Source: CAWCKS01 sp963796195 (GTDB lineage: Bacteria > Pseudomonadota > Alphaproteobacteria > Rhizobiales > Xanthobacteraceae). From it: a stretch of 64,000 bases of DNA. The notes beneath the pieces are model-generated. The model saw nothing but the letters and a program-made list of their open reading frames with translations. It was not told the DNA's origin and did not search any database. This document shows positions 35,566 to 44,189 of the stretch, piece after piece (the stretch's first letter is position 1; each line of letters opens with the position of its first letter). The translations under genes and the position numbers were made by a program. The stretch is from assembly GCA_963796195.1 (NCBI GenBank), contig CAWCKS010000003.1:434001-498000 (forward strand), given 5' to 3'.

Positions 35566-35799
35566 CTAACGCAGACTTGCCAATTCAAGAGCCAGGAACC
35601 CGCACGCGACGATGCAAGAGGATACCAGAAGAAGCGTCAGCCAAATCGTCTTGAAAGCGCTTTCCGAGCCAAGAGGTTTCACACGTTCATCTGCGCGCGC
35701 GCAATTGTCGTTTGCAGCAGCGCTCTCCGTCCGAAGCCAGACCTCAGCCACCTTTGGCGAGCGACAGATTGGCACGAGAGCCTCCTTCCCGACGAACAA
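35566..35799 (-). CDS. Possible small single-pass membrane protein
   Basis: Up to 77 residues. The C-terminal half reads RVKPLGSESAFKTIWLTLLL and VSSCIVACGFLALEL, a convincing membrane helix preceded by basic residues. The N-terminal part and start (TTG 35799) are doubtful; a shorter form is likely. No family recognised. It lies in the otherwise empty 35432-36191 gap, on the strand opposite its neighbours. Confidence 0.35.
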   Translation of the reverse strand: MFVGKEALVPICRSPKVAEVWLRTESAAANDNCARADERVKPLGSESAFKTIWLTLLLVSSCIVACGFLALELASLR

Positions 35800-35985
35800 C
35801 TCTGCGCACCGAAGGTACAGTCAGGATTTCAGCGGCAAACATTGGGGAAAACCCGCGATATGCGACGCCGTTCGTTCTGCCGTCGAGCCTGACGAGAACG
35901 TTGAGCTTTCCAACTCTGCACCAGGCGCGCCGATTCGCGCTGAGCCCCGTGCCAATCTTCGCTCGGAATTCCACAGGTAATCGTC

Positions 35986-36053
35986 GGCAAACTCCGCGAA
36001 GCCTTTCAGGGAGAGGCCGGAGGGTCGGCCGTGCGCGACGAAACTATGCTGTT
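35986..36053 (+). promoter_or_regulatory. Shared upstream motif, copy c (diverged)
   Basis: GGCAAACTCCGCGAAGCCTT matches copy a closely. The centre has changed to TCAGGGAGAGGCCGGAGGG, yet CCTTTC/GGAGGG can still pair. It ends in CGACGAAACTATGCT. It lies about 190 bp before the first DUF2092 gene. Confidence 0.5.
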
Positions 36054-36191
36054 AAATAGAAGTGGAGAGAGCAGGTAATTGCGCTCTTCATTTTGCAGCC
36101 GAAGCGCGGACTCGGGGCGCGACGACAACGCTTTAACCCGCATCGGCGCAAGTCCGGGAATTCAGCGCGGCAACATGATCGGAGAAACTCT

Positions 36192-37022
36192 ATGCGATAT
36201 ACCAAGGGCAAGTTTACGGGAATTGCAGCGAGCGCGGTTGCCGCGTCTGTCTTCGCGATCCTCGCTGGATCGGCCTCGCTGACTGCCGCTCATGCGGACG
36301 AGGCGCAGGCCAAAGCCATGCTCAAGGCAATGTCGGACTATATGGGCGCACAAAAGGCGATTTCCATGGAATACGACTCGAACCTCGAGGTCGTCACCAA
36401 GGAGAACCATAAATTTGCGCTCGCCAGTTCCGGCACGTTGACACTCAATCGTCCCGACAAGCTTCATGCAACGCGCACCGGCGGGTTCTCGGCAGTCGAG
36501 TTCACCTTCGACGGCAAGACGCTGACCATGCTCGGCAAGAACGCCAACGCCTACGCCCAGGTCGACTCGCCCGGTACGATCGATCAGCTGGTCGACGTCT
36601 TGCGCGATAAACTTCAGCGCCCGGTGCCCGCCGCTGATTTGTTGATGGCAGACCCGTATGCGGAGCTAATGCCCGATGTGGTGAAGGTGGAGGATCTCGG
36701 CAGCGGCGTGATCCGTGGCCAGGAATGCGATCACCTTGCGTTCGAGGCCAGAGACCTGGATTGGCAGATCTGGATCGCCCAGGGCGATCGCCGCTATCCG
36801 GTGCGATACGTCATCACCAGTTCGAAGGTCGCAGGGGAGCCGGAATACACCATCGACGTCAGGTCGTGGAAGACGGGCGCCGAGGTGCCCCCAGACTCGT
36901 TCAAGCTCGACCTTGCGAGCGCCAAGAAAGTCAATCCCGCCGATTTGCCCGACTTTGATGAGCTGCCGGCCATCTTTGCAGCCAAAGCCGGAACGATCGG
37001 AGAAAAGAAAGGAATGAAATGA
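36192..37022 (+). CDS. Exported DUF2092 family protein, copy 1
   Basis: 276 residues. Signal peptide up to SASLTAAHA. The mature domain is DUF2092-like, related to LolA/RseB-type lipid-binding beta-sheets: MSDYMGAQKAISMEYDSNLE, TLTLNRPDKLHATRTGG, VDVLRDKLQRPVPAADLL, DHLAFEARDLDWQIWIAQGD, PEYTIDVRSWKTGAEVPPD. It may bind or carry a lipid or signal in the periplasm. Its stop overlaps the start of a small exported protein (ATGA). A paralogous pair follows at 37512. Confidence 0.85.
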   Translation: MRYTKGKFTGIAASAVAASVFAILAGSASLTAAHADEAQAKAMLKAMSDYMGAQKAISMEYDSNLEVVTKENHKFALASSGTLTLNRPDKLHATRTGGFSAVEFTFDGKTLTMLGKNANAYAQVDSPGTIDQLVDVLRDKLQRPVPAADLLMADPYAELMPDVVKVEDLGSGVIRGQECDHLAFEARDLDWQIWIAQGDRRYPVRYVITSSKVAGEPEYTIDVRSWKTGAEVPPDSFKLDLASAKKVNPADLPDFDELPAIFAAKAGTIGEKKGMK

Positions 37023-37243
37023 CCATGACCATGACCATGACCAGGTACATTGGAGTGTTTGTTCTGACAGCAATGATCGGCGCGGCCTGCCTTGAGCTTG
37101 GCGAGCGGCTCGCCATTCCAGGAGTGTCCGGCGTTGTCGCCACTGCCGAGGCGGTGGTCGGCCGGCCCTTGACGCCCGTGAGTGTCGCGGGTGTTGCGAG
37201 GAGAAGTGCACGGCGCTGTGCGGCAGGGGTGACCTGCTACTAG
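37019..37243 (+). CDS. Small exported Cys-containing protein, partner of DUF2092 copy 1
   Basis: 74 residues. The start ATG overlaps the DUF2092 stop by 4 bp, indicating translational coupling. The first codons are ATGACC repeated four times (MTMTMTMT), then signal-like IGVFVLTAMIGAACLELGER, the motif GRPLTPVSVAGVARR and a terminal Cys pair (RRCAAGVTCY). It is paralogous to the protein at 38366. The coupling suggests the two products act together in the envelope. Confidence 0.7.
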   Translation: MTMTMTMTRYIGVFVLTAMIGAACLELGERLAIPGVSGVVATAEAVVGRPLTPVSVAGVARRSARRCAAGVTCY

Positions 37244-37360
37244 GCAGCGTGTGCGGGCCAGGTGTTCGCGGCAACGTCGGGTTCCACCTCGATAAGATGC
37301 ACCGGTCGTGTGTGGCACGACCGGTGGCTGCTGCATTTCGTTCTCGCAAGACAAGAACAG

Positions 37361-37430
37361 GGCAAACATCCTAGGCCCTTTCAGGCAAAGCCCTGAGGGC
37401 TTCGGTTCGCGTCAGAACTTATGCTGCGCG
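37361..37430 (+). promoter_or_regulatory. Shared upstream motif, copy d
   Basis: GGCAAACATCCTAGGCC, then CTTTCAGG-CAAAGC-CCTGAGGG (an 8-bp hairpin, counting G-T pairs, with a six-base loop), then TTCGG and AGAACTTATGCTGCG. It lies 80-150 bp before the second DUF2092 gene. Confidence 0.5.
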
Positions 37431-37511
37431 AGAAGGCCGAGAGCCAATCCCAATCAGAGCCATCGATGCTCATGATGTTTCTGCGTGGGCTAAACCGTCC
37501 GGAGGAATGAC

Positions 37512-38327
37512 ATGCGAAATATCAAAACTAAGTTCACGGGAATTGCGAGTGCCGTTGCCGCTTCGATCTTTGCGATTCTCGCTGGATCGGCCTCTCTCAC
37601 GGCCGCTCATGCAGACGAAGCGCAGGCCAAGACATTGTTCAAGGCCATGACGGACTACATGGCGGCACAGAAGGCGATCTCCTTCGACTACGACTTGAAT
37701 CTCGAGGTCGTCAGCACCGACAAACAGAAGCTCGGGCTCGCCAGTTCCGGGACGCTGACCCTCAATCGTCCTGACAAGGTCCATATGACGCGGACGGGCG
37801 GATTTGCCAACGTCGAGCTGACCTACGACGGAAAGACGGCAACTCTCTTGGGAAAGAAGCAAAACGCGTATGTCCAGGTCGAAGAGCCCGGCACCGTCGA
37901 CAAGCTGGTCGACGCGTTGCGCAAGAAACTTCAAAAGCCGTTGCCCGCTGCCACGCTGCTGATGTCGGATCCGTATGCCTTCTTGATGAGCAATGTGACT
38001 GATATCAAGGATCTGGGCAGCGGCGTGATCCGCGGCCAGGAGTGCAATCACATCGCCGCCCGGTCCGACACCGCCGACTGGCAACTCTGGATCGCCCAGG
38101 GCGATCGTCCCTATCCCTGCAGACTTGTCATCACGAGCACCGACCTTCCGGAATCGCCGGAATACACCATCGACGTCAGGTCGTGGAAAGCCGGTGCCGA
38201 GGTCGCATCCGATCCGTTCAAGATCGACGTTGCGAACGCCAGGAAGGTCGATCCTGCCGATCTGCCCGACTTCAACGAGGTGCCGGCCGTCTTCGCGGCG
38301 AAGAAAACGATCGGACAGGCGAAATGA
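37512..38327 (+). CDS. Exported DUF2092 family protein, copy 2
   Basis: 271 residues, similar throughout to copy 1 (FAILAGSASLTAAHADEAQA in both; LGSGVIRGQEC in both; PEYTIDVRSWK in both). The signal peptide and the LolA-like domain are complete. Differences concentrate in the middle (ELTYDGKTATLLGKKQNAYV). Its stop overlaps an ATG at 38324 in the frame of the next small protein, repeating the organisation of the first pair, so the whole two-gene unit was duplicated. Confidence 0.85.
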   Translation: MRNIKTKFTGIASAVAASIFAILAGSASLTAAHADEAQAKTLFKAMTDYMAAQKAISFDYDLNLEVVSTDKQKLGLASSGTLTLNRPDKVHMTRTGGFANVELTYDGKTATLLGKKQNAYVQVEEPGTVDKLVDALRKKLQKPLPAATLLMSDPYAFLMSNVTDIKDLGSGVIRGQECNHIAARSDTADWQLWIAQGDRPYPCRLVITSTDLPESPEYTIDVRSWKAGAEVASDPFKIDVANARKVDPADLPDFNEVPAVFAAKKTIGQAK

Positions 38328-38365
38328 CCATGCTCCAGCACGGCGGAACAACGAAAGGAAAGACC

Positions 38366-38572
38366 ATGCGCAAGCGCATTGGAATCATCGTGCTAACAGG
38401 AATTATCGGCGCGGCCTGCCTTGGTCTCGCCGAGCGGTATTCGATTCCGGTCGTGTCCGGCTTCATCACTGCTGCGCAGGCATATGTGGACCGCACCGTG
38501 TCACCGGTGAGGATCCAGAATACCGCGCGATCGGACTGGAGCGGCTGTATCCCCTCGATCGGCGGATGCTAG
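38366..38572 (+). CDS. Small exported Cys-containing protein, partner of DUF2092 copy 2
   Basis: 68 residues from ATG 38366, which has AAAGGAAAG upstream. An in-frame ATG at 38324 overlapping the DUF2092 stop would add 14 residues. RIGIIVLTGIIGAACLGLAE is a signal segment matching its paralogue at 37019. The tail has SPVRIQNTARSDW and a Cys pair (GCIPSIGGC). The SVAGVARR motif has decayed here. Confidence 0.65.
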   Translation: MRKRIGIIVLTGIIGAACLGLAERYSIPVVSGFITAAQAYVDRTVSPVRIQNTARSDWSGCIPSIGGC

Positions 38573-38697
38573 CGGCGGGGAGCGTAGCTGCACGCCTCGC
38601 TTTCGGTGGATGGATCCTCGGCATTTGCATACGGTGGATCTAGCGAACCGGCGGCATGGATAGCGCGCCTCGCATCATAGAAACAGGAAGCACTTCC

Positions 38698-39144
38698 ATG
38701 CACCGCGCGAAACGACTGGTGTTTGCTACGGCGATAGTGGCGGCGTCGGCGTGGGGTGCAAGCAGTGCGTCAGCGCAGTCTGCCGTCAGCCTTACCGGAA
38801 CCTATCGATGTGTGCAGGGTTGCACGCCAGGTTACGAAGACAAGCCGGCGTTCGTCACTCAGAACGGATGGACGATCAATCTGGTGAGCGAAGCCGGCGT
38901 GTCCTCGCAGGCGTGGTCCGACTGGTTCGCGCCGACAACACGGATCTGGATCGAGGCCTTGCGGCAAGGTGCGGTCTATTCGCCCGACGGGATGACCATT
39001 CAATTTGACGGCGGAGCAGTGTGGCAACGCGTCGTCGAACCCACGCCTGAGATGATTGCCTATTGCGCGCGGCAATTCCGCTCATACGAACCGGCCAGTC
39101 AGACCTATCTGGGCAATGACGGTCGTCGGCATTCGTGCCCTTGA
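38698..39144 (+). CDS. Exported protein with BA14K-type C-terminus
   Basis: 148 residues from ATG 38698. The signal peptide ends at SASAQ. The central domain begins LTGTYRCVQGCTPGYEDKPA and includes WTINLVSEAGVSSQAW and VYSPDGMTIQFDGGAVWQRV, resembling small lipocalin-like domains. It ends ARQFRSYEPASQTYLGNDGR, then RHSCP, the BA14K-type motif also seen at 35431. Probably periplasmic or surface. It closes the cluster of exported proteins. Confidence 0.7.
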   Translation: MHRAKRLVFATAIVAASAWGASSASAQSAVSLTGTYRCVQGCTPGYEDKPAFVTQNGWTINLVSEAGVSSQAWSDWFAPTTRIWIEALRQGAVYSPDGMTIQFDGGAVWQRVVEPTPEMIAYCARQFRSYEPASQTYLGNDGRRHSCP

Positions 39145-39667
39145 GCCGCAACGCGCTCCCTACCTGATGACTGGAGGTCGCGCGGCGCTCGATGCCGCAA
39201 CCGGCAACATCGCATCGCGCGTATCGGACGGCCGATGCGGGCAAAATCAAGGCGCGCTTCTCAATCGGACCTGTGTTGGTAACGCTGTCGGCGCGGGACC
39301 AGGTCGTTGACCGCGGCCCGCTTGCTTCCGGCAAGCACGCGGCGAAGAATATTCAGCATTAGCCTCTTCGAAAACGAGGGGTAGTGCCGATGCCTCCGGT
39401 CGCAGAGGCGTTTCAAGTTGCCGATGGCTGGCGCGATCGGGAGGGGCGCAAGATGACGAAACTTGCGACCGGATTCCTGCCCCGGGCCATCCCGGGCAGC
39501 CGCGACAGTTATCTGCGAGGCAAATATAGCCGGCTCGGACTGGCCTTTCAGACCTGCGATCAACGGCGCGCCTCCTGCGGGCGAACGCCTGCTCCGTGAT
39601 TGGACAGCCGCTTTCAACAGAAACGCTCGGGGTGCGAGCCGGCGATCAGCCAGACGAGGACGGACAA
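39145..39667. other. Upstream region of the DUF3141-pta-ackA-fabI operon, 520 bp
   Basis: No gene was supported. It contains a hairpin GCTTGC-TTCCG-GCAAGC near 39322 and another, CCTC/GAGG, near 39363. I looked for an FNR/FixK box (TTGAT-N4-ATCAA) and did not find one. Confidence 0.4.
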
Positions 39668-41974
39668 ATGGCCCAGCAAGAAGCGAAGTCGACGAGCAAC
39701 GGAGATACGATTGCTTTCGATATGTTCGGCCCGCTCACGAGCTACATCGTGGACGCGACGCAACGGAGCGTCCTGTTCCTGGATGTCATGCGCCAGCGCG
39801 GCAACGCCTATCGCGCTCACATGGCAGAAACGGCACCGCATGTTTTGAACTATGAGGCCCAGCTTGTGGTCGACGGTCGCACGCTCGACCATCCGGTCAA
39901 CTACGTGCTGGTCAAAATCATTCCTCCCGCCGGTTTGGAAATTGACGAGAGGCTGCGACCGTTCGTTGTCATCGATCCGCGCGCGGGCCACGGGCCGGGC
40001 ATCGGCGGGTTCAAATCCGACAGCGAAATCGGCGTCGCGCTCCAGGCGGGCCACCCCTGCTATTTCGTCGGCTTTCTCCCGGACCCGGTCCCGGGACAGA
40101 CGATCGAGCATATCGCGCGTGCTGAAGCCATCTTTCTTGAGCGGGTCATCGAGCGCCATCCGCAGGCGGAGGGTCGCCCGTGCGTGATCGGCAACTGCCA
40201 GGCCGGATGGGCTGTCATGATGCTTGCCGCGATCCGGCCCGAGCTGTTCGGACCGCTGATCATCGCCGGCTCGCCGCTGGCCTACTGGGGCGGTGTGCGG
40301 GGAAAATATCCGATGCGCTACAGCGGCGGCTTGCTTGGCGGCAGCTGGCTAACAGCGCTGACGAGTGATCTTGGGCATGGCAAGTTTGACGGCGCCTGGC
40401 TGGTCCAGAACTTCGAAAATCAGAATCCCTCGAACACACTCTGGACCAAGCAGTATAACGTCTATTCCAAGATCGACACCGAGCCAGCAAGGTACCTCGA
40501 ATTCGAGCGGTGGTGGGGCGGCCACGTCAACCTCAACGCCGAGGAAATCCAGTTCATCGTCGACGAGCTCTTCGTCGGCAACAATCTCGCGGCGGGCCGG
40601 ATACAAACCTCGGACAAGCGCACCATCGACTTGCGGAATATTAGATCTCCGATCGTGGTGTTCTGCTCCCAGGGAGATAACGTCACTCCGCCGCAACAGG
40701 CGCTCGGCTGGATCCCTGAACTCTACGAAGATGTTGATGAGATCCGGTCCTACGGTCAGACCATCGTTTACACAATTCATGAAACGATTGGTCATTTGGG
40801 AATCTTCGTGTCGGGAGGTGTCGCGCGCAAGGAGCACAGCGAATTCTCCAGCAATATCGACCTGATCGACGTGCTTCCGCCCGGACTGTACGAAGCGGTG
40901 TTCGAACGCAAGTCCGGGGCGTCCACGAATCCCGATCTCGCCGGCGGCGAATGGATCATGCGCTGCGAGGCGCGAACCATTGACGATATTCTCGCGCTCG
41001 GCGGCAATGACCTCGAGGATGAGCGGCGCTTTGCGACCGCCGCGCGCGTATCCGAAATCAACCTTGGGCTCTACCATACGTTTGTTCAGCCTTTCGTACG
41101 CGCGGCCGCCAGTCCGGGGGCGGCGGAGTTCATGAAGCAAATGCATCCTCTCCGCTTGCAGTACGAAATGTTCTCTGACGCGAATCCATTGATGGGTTGG
41201 GTAAGGGGCGCCGCTGAGAAGGCGCGGGAGAACCGTCGGACTGCTGATGCAGCCAATCCGCTGCTGAAACTGCAAGACAATGTCTCGCAACAGATTGTGC
41301 GGACGCTCGATGCCTGGCGCGACACCGTCGAAAAAGTGTCGGAACAGACGTTCCTTGCGATCTATGGATCCCCGTTGCTGCAGGCGGCGGTCGGCATTGA
41401 TCCGTCAGAGAAAGACTCATTGCGCCACGCGCCGCGGGACCTTTTGCATCAGCAGCTTATTCAGGAGCGGACCGCCGAGATCAAGGCCAAGATTCCTCAC
41501 GGAGGTATCCGTGAGGCGACGATCCGTGCCGTCCTTTATGTCGGGATGGTGAGGGGATCGGTTGACGAACGAAGCTTCGAAATGGTGCGGCAAATTCGAC
41601 GCGGGCAAGCGGATTTACCGACGCTTCCGCTTGCGGATTTCAAGAAGCTCTTACGCGAGCAATACTTCATGCTGCTGCTCGATCAAGCTGCGGCGATTGC
41701 GGCAATTCCCGCAATGTTGCCGCCGGAAGCTGAGATGCGCAGCAAGGCGCTCGAGCTCGTCACGCGAATTGTACAGTCGCCCGGCGCCCTGCCGCCCGAG
41801 GGACAGGCGCGGCTGCAGCAGGTGGCTCAGCTGTTTGGCCGCGACGAGGAACCAACATTGGTGCCGGCCAACGATACCGCCAGGGAGCAAAAGGCATCGA
41901 AGGCGATGGCCCCTGCGCCAAACCTGGCAACTCCGGCACCGCCTGCGCGCGGGAGCGGGGGTCGAAGAGCATGA
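39668..41974 (+). CDS. DUF3141 protein, PHA-synthase-like alpha/beta hydrolase
   Basis: 768 residues from ATG 39668 (GAGGA upstream). The N-terminal half is an alpha/beta hydrolase: FVVIDPRAGHGPGIGGFKSD, nucleophile elbow CVIGNCQAGWAVMM (Cys177), FCSQGDNVTPP (Asp337), HETIGHLGIFVSG (His376). This Cys-Asp-His order and spacing resemble PhaC synthases. The C-terminal half is helical, with an Ala/Pro-rich tail. The stop overlaps the pta start by 4 bp. A polymerase or depolymerase role for short acyl units is inferred from the triad and the phasin-like gene downstream. Confidence 0.88.
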   Translation: MAQQEAKSTSNGDTIAFDMFGPLTSYIVDATQRSVLFLDVMRQRGNAYRAHMAETAPHVLNYEAQLVVDGRTLDHPVNYVLVKIIPPAGLEIDERLRPFVVIDPRAGHGPGIGGFKSDSEIGVALQAGHPCYFVGFLPDPVPGQTIEHIARAEAIFLERVIERHPQAEGRPCVIGNCQAGWAVMMLAAIRPELFGPLIIAGSPLAYWGGVRGKYPMRYSGGLLGGSWLTALTSDLGHGKFDGAWLVQNFENQNPSNTLWTKQYNVYSKIDTEPARYLEFERWWGGHVNLNAEEIQFIVDELFVGNNLAAGRIQTSDKRTIDLRNIRSPIVVFCSQGDNVTPPQQALGWIPELYEDVDEIRSYGQTIVYTIHETIGHLGIFVSGGVARKEHSEFSSNIDLIDVLPPGLYEAVFERKSGASTNPDLAGGEWIMRCEARTIDDILALGGNDLEDERRFATAARVSEINLGLYHTFVQPFVRAAASPGAAEFMKQMHPLRLQYEMFSDANPLMGWVRGAAEKARENRRTADAANPLLKLQDNVSQQIVRTLDAWRDTVEKVSEQTFLAIYGSPLLQAAVGIDPSEKDSLRHAPRDLLHQQLIQERTAEIKAKIPHGGIREATIRAVLYVGMVRGSVDERSFEMVRQIRRGQADLPTLPLADFKKLLREQYFMLLLDQAAAIAAIPAMLPPEAEMRSKALELVTRIVQSPGALPPEGQARLQQVAQLFGRDEEPTLVPANDTAREQKASKAMAPAPNLATPAPPARGSGGRRA

Positions 41975-42966
41975 CAACTTCAGATCGCGCCCCGCCGACC
42001 GTTCCGGTGATGCACCCCGTTCAATCGCCGGCGCTCGAATCCAAATATGATCGCCTCATTGCGAAGGCAAAGACCGTGCCTCCGGCGACCACCCTTGTGG
42101 TGTATCCGTGCGACGAAACCTCGTTGCGCGGTCCCATCCAAGCAGCTGAAGAGGGGATCATCAAACCCGTACTCGTCGGGCCGGCCAACAGGATCGCGGA
42201 GACTGCAAAGAAATACGACATCCGGCTGGATGGCCTCCAGATTGTCGACGAGCCGACCGATGAAGCAGCGGCGGCGAGGGCCGTCGAGATGGTTCGCGAA
42301 GCGAAAGGCGAGCTGCTCATGAAGGGCAGCCTGCATACCGATGAGCTGATGCGACATGTGACGTCCGGAACCAAGGGGCTGCGAACTGATCGGCGCATCA
42401 GCCACGTCTTCATCATGGACGTGCCGACCTATTCCGAAACGTTGTTCATTACCGACGCCGCGATCAACATCTTTCCCGATCTCGATGCCAAGCGGGACAT
42501 CGTCCAGAACGCAATCGACCTCTTCACCCAGGTCGGCCTCGGCCGGCCGAGAGTTGCGATCTTGTCCGCCGTCGAGACCGTGACCTCCAAGATTCCATCG
42601 ACAATCGATGCGGCCGCGCTGTGCAAGATGGCCGATCGAGATCAGATCACCGGGGGCGACCTCGACGGTCCTCTCGCATTCGACAATGCCATCGATCTGA
42701 ATGCCGCCAAAATCAAAGGCATCAAGTCGGCGGTTGCGGGCCGGGCCCAAATTCTGGTGGTCCCCGATCTGGAAGCCGGCAACATGCTGGCAAAGAATTT
42801 GACCTTCCTGGCGAAGGCGGATGCCGCCGGTATCGTGCTCGGCGCGCGCGTGCCGGTCATCCTGACCTCGCGAGCGGACTCGGTGCGGTCGCGACTGGCC
42901 TCCTGTGCGGTTGCCGTGCTCTATGCCGACGCAAGACGTCGCACGACTGCAATGTCGGCGGCGTGA
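41971..42966 (+). CDS. pta: Phosphate acetyl/butyryltransferase
   Basis: 331 residues, PTA_PTB family. TTLVVYPCDETSLRGPIQAA, EGIIKPVLVGPANRIAETAK, LMKGSLHTDELMRHV, RISHVFIMDVPTYSETLFIT and LAFDNAIDLNAAKIKGI are conserved blocks. No N-terminal MaoC domain is fused. It interconverts acyl-CoA and acyl phosphate. ATG overlaps the DUF3141 stop (ATGA), and the acetate kinase follows within 10 bp, so the two steps from acetyl-CoA to acetate plus ATP are encoded together. The substrate could be acetyl or butyryl. Confidence 0.9.
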   Translation: MTTSDRAPPTVPVMHPVQSPALESKYDRLIAKAKTVPPATTLVVYPCDETSLRGPIQAAEEGIIKPVLVGPANRIAETAKKYDIRLDGLQIVDEPTDEAAAARAVEMVREAKGELLMKGSLHTDELMRHVTSGTKGLRTDRRISHVFIMDVPTYSETLFITDAAINIFPDLDAKRDIVQNAIDLFTQVGLGRPRVAILSAVETVTSKIPSTIDAAALCKMADRDQITGGDLDGPLAFDNAIDLNAAKIKGIKSAVAGRAQILVVPDLEAGNMLAKNLTFLAKADAAGIVLGARVPVILTSRADSVRSRLASCAVAVLYADARRRTTAMSAA

Positions 42967-42971
42967 ACGCC

Positions 42972-44189
42972 ATGGACGCGATACTCGTCGTGAACGCAGG
43001 TTCGTCGAGTCTCAAATTTCAGGTATTCGAGCTCGGCGCATCCTCGGATTTGACCTGCATCATCAAGGGCCAGATTGACGGCATTGGTGTTCGGCCGCGG
43101 TTGCGGGCGGGGCGGCCGGGCGAAGCGAACCTGATCGACAAAGAGTACAGCGAGGCCGAAATTTCCGACCTTCCAGCCGCGACCGGAATTGCCGGGGAGT
43201 GGCTCCAGAAATCGCTGCAGGTCAATCTCGTGGCCGTCGGTCATCGTGTAGTCCACGGCGGACCAGATTTTGACAGGCCTGTGTTGCTGAACGATGCGGT
43301 CATCTCTCAACTCGAGAGGTATGCGCCGCTGGCTCCGCTGCATCAACCCAATAACCTGGCGCCAATCAAATCATTGCGGGCGGGTCGCGCCGATCTTCTG
43401 CAGGTCGCATGTTTCGATACGAGCTTTCATCGCAACCACGGCGCACTGGCCGACTATTATGCCTTGCCCGTGCGCTTCTACAACGAGGGTGTCCGTCGAT
43501 ATGGATTTCACGGTCTCTCTTACGAGTACATTGCAAATCAGCTTCCGACGGCAGCTCCGGCAATTGCCAGGGGACGCGTGATCGTTGCACATCTCGGCAG
43601 CGGTGCGTCTATGTGCGCTCTCAAGGACGGCCGCAGCATCGAAAGCACTCTTGGCTTCACGGCGCTCGATGGATTGCCGATGGGAACGCGCTCGGGCCAG
43701 CTCGACCCTGGAGTCGTGCTTTATCTGATCGGCCAAAAGGGCATGACCACGTCCGAAGTCGAGACGCTGCTTTATCACCAGTCGGGTTTGAAGGGTCTCT
43801 CCGGGATCAGCAATGACGTGAGAGAGCTCGAGGCGAGCAAGAGCGACAAAGCCGCATTCGCACTGGACTATTTTGCCTACCGCATCGGTCTTTACGCCGG
43901 TTTGCTGGCCAGTGCTCTCGGCGGGGTCGACGGATTCGTGTTCACTGCAGGCATTGGCGAGAATTCACCAACGATGCGCGCCCGAATAGGCGGCAGGCTT
44001 CGCTGGCTAGGCCTGGACATCGACCCTGTCGCCAATGCGTCAGGGCTTGCGCAAATCGCGACGTCGGCCAGCGCCGTGAAGGCGTATGTCATACCGACCA
44101 ACGAAGAGCTGATGATCGCACGGCATACGCTGGCGTTTCTCCCCGCTCGCGCTTCACCACTCTTGAAACACCGGAGGGTATCGCGATGA
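42972..44189 (+). CDS. ackA: Acetate kinase
   Basis: 405 residues. ILVVNAGSSSLKFQVFE (N-terminal phosphate motif), VGHRVVHGGPDFDRP, VACFDTSFHRNH, RYGFHGLSYEYIA, IVAHLGSGASMCAL and VFTAGIGENSPTMRARI are all present and intact. It transfers phosphate between acetyl phosphate and ADP. A GTG at 42963 overlapping the pta stop is an alternative start. It overlaps fabI by 4 bp. Confidence 0.96.
   Translation: MDAILVVNAGSSSLKFQVFELGASSDLTCIIKGQIDGIGVRPRLRAGRPGEANLIDKEYSEAEISDLPAATGIAGEWLQKSLQVNLVAVGHRVVHGGPDFDRPVLLNDAVISQLERYAPLAPLHQPNNLAPIKSLRAGRADLLQVACFDTSFHRNHGALADYYALPVRFYNEGVRRYGFHGLSYEYIANQLPTAAPAIARGRVIVAHLGSGASMCALKDGRSIESTLGFTALDGLPMGTRSGQLDPGVVLYLIGQKGMTTSEVETLLYHQSGLKGLSGISNDVRELEASKSDKAAFALDYFAYRIGLYAGLLASALGGVDGFVFTAGIGENSPTMRARIGGRLRWLGLDIDPVANASGLAQIATSASAVKAYVIPTNEELMIARHTLAFLPARASPLLKHRRVSR

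Noticed and set aside
37350..37420. Resemblance of the shared upstream motif to the c-di-GMP-I (GEMM) riboswitch (GGGCAAAC ... GCAAAGCC)
   Set aside because: Only the two short A-rich pieces match; the second helix with the tetraloop receptor and the closing stem are not present, and the other copies lack the first piece.
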